Part shown: in pieces, positions 1 through 5,399 of the stretch | Position numbering within the stretch: the first letter of the stretch is position 1 | Layout: each line of letters opens with the position of its first letter | DNA from: Pseudomonadota bacterium | GTDB lineage: Bacteria > Pseudomonadota > Gammaproteobacteria > Steroidobacterales > GCA-2729495 | Reading direction: 5' to 3' | Length of the DNA: 5,399 bases | NCBI GenBank assembly: GCA_030836925.1 | Contig: JAUPLK010000131.1 | Span: 1-5,399, forward strand | Position numbers and translations under genes: made by a program | The notes under the pieces: model-generated | Databases searched by the model: none | What the model was told of the DNA's origin: nothing | What the model saw: only the letters and a program-made list of their open reading frames with translations

Positions 1-278
1 AGGATGAAAGCCAGCCGGGCCGAAGGATGTCCCGGATCAAGCGGCAGGTAGTGCGCACCAAGACGCAGCACCGCGAGCACACTTGCCAGCATGTCGATGC
101 CACGCTCCAGACCGATCGCCACGGCCTGACCGGGCAGCACACCCCGGGCATGCAGCGCGGCGGCCAGCTGCTCCGCACGCGTCAGGAGTTGCGCGTAAGT
201 CAGCACGACACCCTCGGACTCGACGGCGACGGCCTCCGGACTGCACGCTGCCTGTGCTGCAAACTGCGCCCAGATACC
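1..278 (-). other. Adenylation domain of gene 2, N-terminal fragment
   Basis: The first ~92 residues of an A domain, cut by the window. A1 LTYAQL and A2 LRLGAHYLPLDP are clear. A2 has Leu-Gly-Ala-His where Lys-Ala-Gly-x-Ala is usual. The A4-A5 pocket is outside, so no substrate can be predicted. Confidence 0.9.
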
Positions 279-1667
279 GCGACTCCGGTCGAAGGGCGCC
301 TGCGTGTCATTGCAGGTTGCCAGCAGCAGCTGCCGGGCGGCGTCCGTCTGCACCGGCAGCGCCGCGAGAGATGCCGCCGGATCAGCCAGGATCGCAGTCA
401 GCAGCGTTTCGAAGCCGGCGCCCAGACGCTCGATGGTGTCAGCATCGAACAGGTCGCTGTTGTACTCGAGCGCCAGCCAAAGCTGCGACTCGAATTCGGC
501 CAGCGACACGGTGAGCTCGAACTTGGCGGTGTCGGCCGCTGCGATGTCGGCTGGCTGTACCGCCAGTCCGCCGAAAGCCTCCGCTTCCCAGGGCGTGTTC
601 TGCAGAATGAACATCACCTGGAACAGCGGCGCATGCGCGAGATTGCGCGGCGGCTGCAAGGCCTCGACGAGTTTCTCGAAGGGCAGCTCCTGATGGGAGA
701 ACGCAGCGAGCGTGGTACCGCGCACCTGCTTGAGCAGTGCGCGGAAACTGTCCACGCCCTCGAAGCGGGTGCGGATCGCCAGCGTATTGGCGAAACAGCC
801 GATCAGCGCCTCGACCTCGCTGCGCCGCCGGCCGGCGATCGGCGTGCCCACCACCAGGTCCGACTGCCCCGACCAGCGCGACAGCAGCAGATTGAAGGCC
901 GCGAACAGCAGCATGTAGAGCGTCACACCCTCCGCGGCCGCAAGCGTCTGCAGCCGGGCGCTGAGTTCGATGGGCAGAGCCCGGCTGAGCCGGTTGCCGT
1001 TGTAGGTCTGCAGCACCGGACGCGGCCGGTCGATGGGCAGGTCGAGCAGCGGCGGCGCACCCTGCAGATGCTCGCGCCAGAAAGCCAGCTGCCGCTCGAG
1101 TTCGGCGCCGGCCAGCCAGTCACGCTGCCAGACTGCGAAGTCGGCGTACTGCACCGGCAGTTCGGGCAGCTGCGCGGCTGCACCTGCGCTGAAAGCACTG
1201 TAGTACGCCGCCAGGTCTCGATACAGGATGCCGGCTGACCACGCATCCGAGACGATGTGGTGCATGACCAGCAGCAGCACGTGCGACGTCGCTCCCAGAC
1301 GCAGCAGATGCACGCGCAACAGCGGGCCGTGCTGCAGATCGAAACTCGCTGCGCCCAGTTCATTGAGCTTCGCCGCCAGCACGGCATCGCTGGCTCCTTC
1401 CAGTGCCAGCACCTGTACCGGCACATCCAGCTGGCTCGCCACGCGCTGCACGACATCGGTGCCGCGCATCGCGAAGCTGGTGCGCAGCGACTCGTGACGG
1501 GGCACCACCGCATCGACCGCACGCTGCAGGCAGGCCTGATCGAGCGGACCGGAGAGCCGCAGTGCCATCTTCAGGTTGTAGACCGCGCTCGCGCCTTCGA
1601 GCTGATCGAGAAACCACAGCCGCTGCTGGGCAAAGGACGCCGGAAAAACGTAATGCGCCGTGCTCAT
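1..1667 (-). CDS. Non-ribosomal peptide synthetase, C-(A...), 3' end outside window
   Basis: Second NRPS of the line. I translated this frame by hand: ATG at 1667-1665 and no stop to the window edge, 555 complete codons. The start is chosen because it overlaps the preceding stop as ATGA and puts the C1 motif SFAQQRLWFL at residues 11-20, the normal distance from an N terminus. No strong Shine-Dalgarno precedes it, so translation is probably coupled to gene 1. A complete C domain (~8-437) shows C2 RHESLRTSF (57-65), C3 HHIVSDA (136-142), C4 YADFAVW (174-180), C5 VVGTPIAGR (272-280), C6 ELPFEKLVE (327-335) and C7 RNLAHAPLFQV (341-351). An A domain begins at ~464, with A1 LTYAQL (489-494) and A2 LRLGAHYLPLDP (534-545), and is then cut. 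Its specificity residues lie outside, so the substrate is unknown. The C domain would accept the chain from the second PCP of gene 1. Confidence 0.95.
   Translation of the reverse strand, partial: MSTAHYVFPASFAQQRLWFLDQLEGASAVYNLKMALRLSGPLDQACLQRAVDAVVPRHESLRTSFAMRGTDVVQRVASQLDVPVQVLALEGASDAVLAAKLNELGAASFDLQHGPLLRVHLLRLGATSHVLLLVMHHIVSDAWSAGILYRDLAAYYSAFSAGAAAQLPELPVQYADFAVWQRDWLAGAELERQLAFWREHLQGAPPLLDLPIDRPRPVLQTYNGNRLSRALPIELSARLQTLAAAEGVTLYMLLFAAFNLLLSRWSGQSDLVVGTPIAGRRRSEVEALIGCFANTLAIRTRFEGVDSFRALLKQVRGTTLAAFSHQELPFEKLVEALQPPRNLAHAPLFQVMFILQNTPWEAEAFGGLAVQPADIAAADTAKFELTVSLAEFESQLWLALEYNSDLFDADTIERLGAGFETLLTAILADPAASLAALPVQTDAARQLLLATCNDTQAPFDRSRGIWAQFAAQAACSPEAVAVESEGVVLTYAQLLTRAEQLAAALHARGVLPGQAVAIGLERGIDMLASVLAVLRLGAHYLPLDPGHPSARLAFI
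357..1646 (-). other. Condensation domain of gene 2, LCL-like, HHxxxDA variant
   Basis: Accepts the chain from the last PCP of gene 1. The sequence is a full-length C domain of LCL type (SFAQQRLWFLDQL opening) with motifs C1-C7 recognisable. The active-site motif is HHIVSDA at residues 136-142 (bases 1262-1242): second His and Asp are kept, but the usual Gly is Ala (codon gcg). The C7 motif is RNLAHAPLFQV. Only about 7 residues precede the C1 region, so there is no long N-terminal docking domain. Confidence 0.93.
1664..1667 (-). promoter_or_regulatory. ATGA stop-start overlap between the two NRPS genes
   Basis: The ATG of gene 2 (1667-1665) shares two bases with the TGA of gene 1 (1666-1664). 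The bases just upstream (gccgggccgaagc) contain no good AGGAGG-like site, so re-initiation by ribosomes ending gene 1 is the likely mode of translation. This would tie the amounts of the two synthetases to each other. Confidence 0.85.
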
Positions 1668-4600
1668 GCTTCGGCCCGGCGCTCGAGGCGCGGAATCGCA
1701 TCCGGTGCGGCCGGCTTGCGTTGCAGTGCCGCCTGCACACGCCCGGCCAGCCCGCGCAGCGTCGGCGCCTCGAAGACGCTGATCAGCGGCAGCTCGAGGC
1801 CGAGCCGGTCGGCGATGCGCGCGATCATCCGCGTCGCCAGCAGCGAATGCCCGCCGATGGCGAAGAAGTCATCGTCTGCGGCGACGGACTCCACCGGCAG
1901 CAGGCTCTGCCAGATCTCCGCCAGCTGTGTCTCCAGTGCAGTGAGCGGTGCCGCCTGTATCGGGGATACGGACACAGCAGTCGCTGATGCTGTGGCAGCG
2001 GTGTGTGGCTTGGTGCTCCGCTGTGGCAACAGCGCGGAAATACGCGTGTCGGGCGCGGCGATCACGGTTTCAAGCACGGTGACGAAATCTGCCGCCAGTT
2101 CGGCCAACCGTTCCGCCGAGAACAGCCCGCTGCGACCGGCAAAGGCAATCGTTAGCCCCCCGGCTTCTTCCGCCATGTGCACGCTGAGCTCGAACTTCGC
2201 CTCGTCAGCAGCAACCAGCACCGGCTCGGCCGCCAGTCCGGGCAGCGCCAGCGGCACGCGTGGCTGGTTGTGCAGCGTGAACAGCACCTGCACGATCGGG
2301 CTGTGGCGCAAGGAGCGCTGCGGGGCCAGCGCCTCCACGAGCTTCTCGAAAGGCACATCGGCATGCGCCCAGGCATCGAGGGTCACGCGCCGGACGCGCA
2401 GCAGCAGCTCGCTGAAGGACGGATCACCGTGAAGATCGGTGCGCAGCACCAGCGTGTTGAGGAAGAAACCGATCAGCCCTTCGAGCTGCGTGTGCGGACG
2501 ACCGGCCAGCGGCGTGCCGACCAGCACGTCCTCGCTGCCGGCATGACGAGCGAGCAGCACATCGAAAGCCGCCAGCAGCAGCATGAACAGCGTGCAGCCC
2601 TGCCTGCGTGCCAGCGCGTGCAGCGCCGCCAGGCGATGCGACGGCAGTGTGCAATGCTGCCAGATACTGCCCGATCTGCTCTCCATCTCGCGCGGCTGAT
2701 CCAACGGCAGCGCCAGCAGCGGCGGCGCACCCTTGAGTTCCTCACGCCAGAAGTCGAGTTGCGGCGCGAGTCCACCGCTGGCCAGCCAGTCCGCCTGCCA
2801 GCACGCATAGTCTGCATACTGCAGCGGAAGCGGACTCCAGGCGGGCGCGGTGCCCTGCACTGCCGACTGATAAGCGCTGGCCAGTTCGCGGTTCAGCACC
2901 GACAGCGACCAGCCGTCGGCGATGATGTGGTGAATCACCAGCACCAGCAGCTGGTCGGCGGGCGCGATCTGCAGCACCCGCACCCGCCACAGCGGCCCAC
3001 TGGCCAGATCGAAGTGCAGGCCGTGCAGAAAATCATGCAGCGCCTGCTGCGGATCGCCGCCATCCAGCGCCACCGATTCAACCGTGATCCAGCCTTCCGG
3101 CAGGCTGGCCATCTCCAGCACCTGCTGGCTCGCCACACCGTCGTGCTCCACAAAGCGGGTGCGCAGCACCGCATGTCGTTCAAGCAGCGCGTCCACAGCA
3201 GCCTGCAGCGCCGCGTGATCGAGCCGGCCACGCAGACGCACCGCCCAGGGCAGGTGCCAGGTGCGGCTGCCGGGCTGCAGGCGATCCAGAAACCACAGCC
3301 GCTGCTGCATCGCTGACAGCGGCACCGGCCGGCCGGCCGCTCGTGCGCGAGGGCGCGACAGGTCTGCCGCAGGCGCCCGCCCGCTGCCCTGCATATCGGC
3401 AAGCGCGGCTGCAATCCCCGCCGGGGTCGGTGCGGTGAAAATGACCCGCAGCGGCAACTCGGTCTGCAGCACGTCGCGAATGCGCGCGATCAGCTGCGTG
3501 GCGAGCAGCGAGTGGCCGCCGCTGGCGAAGAAGTCATCGTGTACGCCGATGCTGCGCTGGCCGAGCACTTCGGCAAACAGGGTACAGAGCGCCTCCTCGA
3601 GCGGCGTGCGGGCGCCGACCGGCAGCGGGCCGAAAGCCGGGACTTCCCAGTGCGGCTCCGGCAATGCCGCCCGGTCGATCTTGCCGTTTGGACTCAGCGG
3701 CAGGGTCGGCAGCGTCACGAAGACATTCGGCACCAGGTAATCGGGCAGGCTGGCCTGCAGCTGCTGGCGCAGATCCGTGACCACTACGGCCGGATCGTCG
3801 AGCACGATCCAGGCCACCAGGCGCGCATCACCGCTCGCCGTTTCGCACCGCCCGACGACGGCCTGGCGGATGGCCGGATGCTCCAGCAGCCGCGCCTCGA
3901 CCTCGCCCGGCTCGATGCGGAAGCCGCGCAGCTTGAACTGGAAATCACTGCGGCCGAGCAGTTCCAGACTGCCATCGTGCCGCCAGCGCGCGCGGTCGCC
4001 GCTGCGGTACAGGCGTGCGCCCGGCGCAGCAGCGAAGGGATCGGCGAAAAATTTCGCCGCGGTCTGCGCCGGCTGGCCGAAGTAGCCGCGCGCCACGCCG
4101 GCACCGCCGATGCACAACTCGCCCGGCACGCCGGGCGGCACCGGCTCGCCCTGCGCATCGAGCACGTAGAGCCGCGTGTTCGCCAGCGGCCTGCCGATCG
4201 GCACCGGACCCGCCGCCGGCAGCCCGTCGCCGATTTCGAGGCAGGCGCTGTCGATGGTCGCCTCGGCCACGCCGTAGGAGTTGAACACGCGGGTGCCCGG
4301 CACACAGCGCTCGCGCAGCACTGCCGCCTCAGCCGCAAACCACTGATCCGAACCGACGATCAGCAGACGCAAGGGCGGCAGCTTGCCGTTCTCCGTCGCG
4401 AGCTGTGCGAGCAGCAGCCGGATCACCGCCGGCACGAACTCGGCGACCGCGATACGCTCGCGATCCAGCAAGGTCAGCAGCGCCGCCGGCTCGAGCAGCG
4501 TCTCGCGCGGGCACAGCACCAGTCGTCCGCCGGAACCCAGCGCACGCACCCAGTCGCCGGTAAAGACATCGAAGGCAGCGCTCGCCATCTGCAGATGCGA

Positions 4601-5399
4601 TTCACCGGGCTGCAGCGCATAGCGCTCGCGCCAGGCCAGCAGCACGCTGGCCAGGTTGCCGTGCGTGACCCTCACGGCCTTGGGCTTGCCGGTCGAACCC
4701 GAGGTGTAGAGCAGGTAGGCGAGGTCATCGGCACCGACGCGCACGGTTGGCGGGCTGGTCGGACAGCGGCCGAGTTCCTCCTGCATGGCATCGATCTGCA
4801 GCAGATGCGCATCCTGATCTGCAAAGCAGCCGCGCGTGACGGCATCCACCAGCAACGCGGCGAGATCGGCATCGGCAGCCATCACCGCGAGACGCGCCGG
4901 CGGATAGTCCGGATCCAGCGGCACATAGGCAGCACCGGCCTTGAGTACGGCCAGCACCGCGACCAGCAAGGACGGCTCACGCGGCAGGCAGATACCGATG
5001 CGCGCACCGGCCGGCAGGCCCTGCGCGAGCAGCCGATGCGCAAGCTGGTTGGCACGCGTCTCGAGTTGCGCGTAGCTCAGCACGGCTCCGCCCGCAGCAA
5101 CAGCCGGCGCATCCGGCCAGCGCCTCGCATTTGCCGCCACCACTTCATGTACCGGCAAAAAAGCCGCGGCACAGGCCGGCGGATTCCAGTCCGCAAGCAG
5201 CTGCTGCCGCCGGCCTGCGTCCAGCAGCGGCAAACGAGAAACCGCCTGTTCCGGCTGCGCGACGATTCCCTGCAGCAGGCACAGATAGGAGTCGGCGAAC
5301 TGCCCGATACTCTGCGCGGCGAAGAGATCGGTGGCGTACTCGAAGATCAGTCCGATCTGTCCACCCTGCTCGCCCACCGTCAGTGTGAGATCAAAGCTG
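1664..5399 (-). CDS. Non-ribosomal peptide synthetase, (C)-A-PCP-C-PCP, 5' end outside window
   Basis: Multimodular cytoplasmic peptide synthetase. The frame is open from the window edge (first complete codon 5398-5396, residue 1 here) to TGA at 1666-1664, giving 1244 residues in the window. A GTG at 5377 is not a credible start, because the residues before it (FDLTLT) continue a C domain. Domain order: end of a C domain (~1-69), A domain (~83-580) with motifs A1-A10, PCP (~596-667, Ser630), C domain (~690-1124, HHIIADG at 823-829), Ala/Ser/Thr-rich linker (~1125-1150), PCP (~1151-1221, Ser1185), short charged tail. The A domain pocket reads as ornithine-specific. The last module has C and PCP but no A domain, so its PCP needs charging in trans or is skipped. 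No epimerase or thioesterase is present. The stop overlaps the next NRPS gene, implying one operon. NRPS identity is certain; substrate and product are inferred. Confidence 0.97.
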   Translation of the reverse strand, partial: SFDLTLTVGEQGGQIGLIFEYATDLFAAQSIGQFADSYLCLLQGIVAQPEQAVSRLPLLDAGRRQQLLADWNPPACAAAFLPVHEVVAANARRWPDAPAVAAGGAVLSYAQLETRANQLAHRLLAQGLPAGARIGICLPREPSLLVAVLAVLKAGAAYVPLDPDYPPARLAVMAADADLAALLVDAVTRGCFADQDAHLLQIDAMQEELGRCPTSPPTVRVGADDLAYLLYTSGSTGKPKAVRVTHGNLASVLLAWRERYALQPGESHLQMASAAFDVFTGDWVRALGSGGRLVLCPRETLLEPAALLTLLDRERIAVAEFVPAVIRLLLAQLATENGKLPPLRLLIVGSDQWFAAEAAVLRERCVPGTRVFNSYGVAEATIDSACLEIGDGLPAAGPVPIGRPLANTRLYVLDAQGEPVPPGVPGELCIGGAGVARGYFGQPAQTAAKFFADPFAAAPGARLYRSGDRARWRHDGSLELLGRSDFQFKLRGFRIEPGEVEARLLEHPAIRQAVVGRCETASGDARLVAWIVLDDPAVVVTDLRQQLQASLPDYLVPNVFVTLPTLPLSPNGKIDRAALPEPHWEVPAFGPLPVGARTPLEEALCTLFAEVLGQRSIGVHDDFFASGGHSLLATQLIARIRDVLQTELPLRVIFTAPTPAGIAAALADMQGSGRAPAADLSRPRARAAGRPVPLSAMQQRLWFLDRLQPGSRTWHLPWAVRLRGRLDHAALQAAVDALLERHAVLRTRFVEHDGVASQQVLEMASLPEGWITVESVALDGGDPQQALHDFLHGLHFDLASGPLWRVRVLQIAPADQLLVLVIHHIIADGWSLSVLNRELASAYQSAVQGTAPAWSPLPLQYADYACWQADWLASGGLAPQLDFWREELKGAPPLLALPLDQPREMESRSGSIWQHCTLPSHRLAALHALARRQGCTLFMLLLAAFDVLLARHAGSEDVLVGTPLAGRPHTQLEGLIGFFLNTLVLRTDLHGDPSFSELLLRVRRVTLDAWAHADVPFEKLVEALAPQRSLRHSPIVQVLFTLHNQPRVPLALPGLAAEPVLVAADEAKFELSVHMAEEAGGLTIAFAGRSGLFSAERLAELAADFVTVLETVIAAPDTRISALLPQRSTKPHTAATASATAVSVSPIQAAPLTALETQLAEIWQSLLPVESVAADDDFFAIGGHSLLATRMIARIADRLGLELPLISVFEAPTLRGLAGRVQAALQRKPAAPDAIPRLERRAEA
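1736..1948 (-). other. Peptidyl carrier domain 2, C-terminal, without a cis A domain
   Basis: Carrier domain with DDDFFAIGGHSLLATRMIAR and the phosphopantetheine Ser at residue 1185 (codon 1846-1844), so it should be activatable. It differs from PCP 1 in helix II and after (RMIARIADRL against QLIARIRDVL; LISVFEAPT against LRVIFTAPT). It is followed only by a ~23-residue tail ending IPRLERRAEA. With no A domain in its module it must be charged by another protein, or it only relays the chain. Confidence 0.94.
1816..1875. repeat. PCP-motif direct repeat, copy A (PCP 2)
   Basis: Covers the PCP active-site region of PCP 2. It matches 3481-3540 at 53 of 60 bases by my count, and the last 18 bases (tggcgaagaagtcatcgt) are identical. 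The copies lie 1665 bp apart in the same orientation. This is expected from module duplication. Confidence 0.85.
1949..2026 (-). other. Ala/Ser/Thr-rich linker where an A domain would normally be
   Basis: About 26 residues join the end of the C domain (DTRISALL) to the start of the next PCP (PLTALETQLAEIWQSLL). In residues 1127-1150, 15 of 24 are Ala, Ser or Thr (for example TAATASATAVSVS). A normal elongation module has about 500 residues of A domain here. None of the A1-A10 motifs is present in any form, so this is a complete absence and not a degraded domain. The low-complexity run resembles a flexible tether. Confidence 0.9.
2027..3331 (-). other. Condensation domain 2, LCL-like, in the A-less module
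   Basis: Forms the peptide bond between the chain on PCP 1 and the residue on PCP 2. All core motifs are present: C1 SAMQQRLWFL (695-704), C2 RHAVLRTRF (741-749), C3 HHIIADG (823-829, bases 2932-2912) with His824 as expected catalytic base and Asp828, C4 YADYACW (861-867), C5 VLVGTPLAGR (958-967), C6 ADVPFEKLVE (1013-1022), C7 RSLRHSPIVQV (1028-1038). The QQRLWFLD opening is of LCL type, fitting an L-residue donor with no upstream epimerase. The intact motifs argue that this module still works although it has no A domain. Confidence 0.93.
3398..3613 (-). other. Peptidyl carrier domain 1 (after the ornithine A domain)
   Basis: Thiolation domain carrying the aminoacyl or peptidyl thioester. 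It shows DDFFASGGHSLLATQLIARI with the phosphopantetheine-accepting Ser at residue 630 (codon 3511-3509). It sits normally between A10 and the following C domain, so it looks functional and is loaded by the A domain directly upstream. No epimerase follows, which suggests the residue stays L-configured. Confidence 0.95.
3481..3540. repeat. PCP-motif direct repeat, copy B (PCP 1)
   Basis: Partner of 1816-1875, covering the active-site region of PCP 1. The offset of 1665 bp is a multiple of three, so recombination between the copies would keep the frame and delete one C-PCP unit. Confidence 0.85.
3659..5152 (-). other. Adenylation domain, predicted L-ornithine-activating
   Basis: ATP-dependent domain that adenylates an amino acid and loads it on the next PCP. 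Residues count from base 5398. Motifs seen: A1 LSYAQL (107-112), A2 LKAGAAYVPLDP (152-163), A3 YTSGSTGKPK (231-240), A4 FDVFTGDW (276-283), A5 NSYGVAE (373-379), A6 GELCIGGAGVARGY (426-439), A7 YRSGDRARW (464-472), A8 from GRSDFQFKLRG (482 on), A9 LPDYLVP (551-557), A10 NGKIDR (571-576). Aligned by eye to GrsA, the pocket residues are D277, V278, G281, E320, I347, G349, S374, I382, D383 and K573. D-V-G-E-I-G-S-I-D-K is, as I recall it, an established ornithine code; diaminobutyrate and lysine are the close alternatives. The acidic E320 and D383 suit a basic side chain. A3 has PKAV where PKGV is usual, and A5 has Ala for the usual Thr. Confidence 0.9.
5192..5399 (-). other. C-terminal end of a condensation domain (gene 1)
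   Basis: The first ~69 visible residues read FDLTLT, then GLIFEYATDLFAAQSI, then LPLLDAGRRQQLLADWN. This matches the C-terminal part of the other two C domains here (KFELTV...LALEYNSDLFDADTI in gene 2) and the usual C-to-A linker. It shows that at least one C domain precedes the ornithine-type A domain, so this is an elongation module and not a loading module. The catalytic His motif is outside the window, so LCL or DCL type cannot be judged. Confidence 0.9.

Noticed and set aside
27..1238. 403-residue open frame on the plus strand
   Set aside because: It lies antisense to the hand-verified C-A coding frame of gene 2. Its translation is Arg/Gln/His-rich with no domain, as expected for the shadow of a GC-rich gene.
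923..1522. 199-residue minus-strand open frame inside gene 2
   Set aside because: It is out of frame with the C-domain motifs, which all lie in the frame starting at 1667. Its translation is Cys/Arg/Ser-rich and domain-free.
1644..1648. A run of five A as a possible frameshift error splitting one NRPS gene
   Set aside because: The run is downstream of the gene 1 stop codon, so an indel there could not rejoin the two frames. Any such error would have to lie just before 1667, where there is no homopolymer.
1257..3316. Two long plus-strand open frames (1257-2432 and 2177-3316)
   Set aside because: Both are antisense to strongly conserved C and PCP motifs, overlap each other, cross the gene boundary, and show biased low-information composition. 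They are codon-bias shadows.
5375..5377. GTG at 5377 as the start of gene 1
   Set aside because: The frame remains open upstream and the preceding residues (FDLTLT) match the conserved end of a C domain, so the true start is outside the window.

Overview
The whole window is minus-strand coding sequence from a non-ribosomal peptide synthetase (NRPS) cluster. Two large NRPS genes are seen, both cut by the window edges. The DNA is GC-rich (about 63-70% in two lines I counted), and the C-domain wording (SFAQQRLWFLDQL, RHESLRT) suggests a high-GC bacterium, probably a proteobacterium. No housekeeping gene is present to fix the taxon, so this is only a lean.

Layout, in the direction of transcription (high to low coordinates). 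Gene 1 (5399-1664, 5' end outside) encodes the last ~70 residues of a condensation (C) domain, a complete adenylation (A) domain, a carrier domain (PCP/T), a second complete C domain, and a second PCP. No A domain lies between that second C and its PCP. Gene 2 (1667-1, 3' end outside) starts on an ATG overlapping the gene 1 stop (ATGA) and encodes a complete C domain and the first ~90 residues of an A domain. The visible order is (C)-A-T-C-T | C-(A...). There is no non-coding gap: I saw no promoter, terminator, RNA gene, CRISPR array or mobile element.

How the parts work together. The complete A domain has a specificity pocket I read as D-V-G-E-I-G-S-I-D-K. From memory this is exactly the code given to L-ornithine in gramicidin S/tyrocidine-type synthetases. 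The aminoacyl residue is held on the first PCP, and the second C domain passes the growing chain to whatever is on the second PCP. With no A domain in cis, that PCP must be charged in trans, or the module is skipped or inactive. The C domain of gene 2 then takes the chain on to the next residue. No epimerase or thioesterase is visible, so product length and release cannot be inferred.

The points most worth attention are the A-less C-PCP module at the gene 1 C terminus with its Ala/Ser/Thr-rich replacement linker, the exact ornithine code, a Thr-to-Ala change in the A5 motif, a Gly-to-Ala change in the gene 2 C-domain HHxxxDG motif, and the gene boundary falling inside an otherwise ordinary PCP-C linker.
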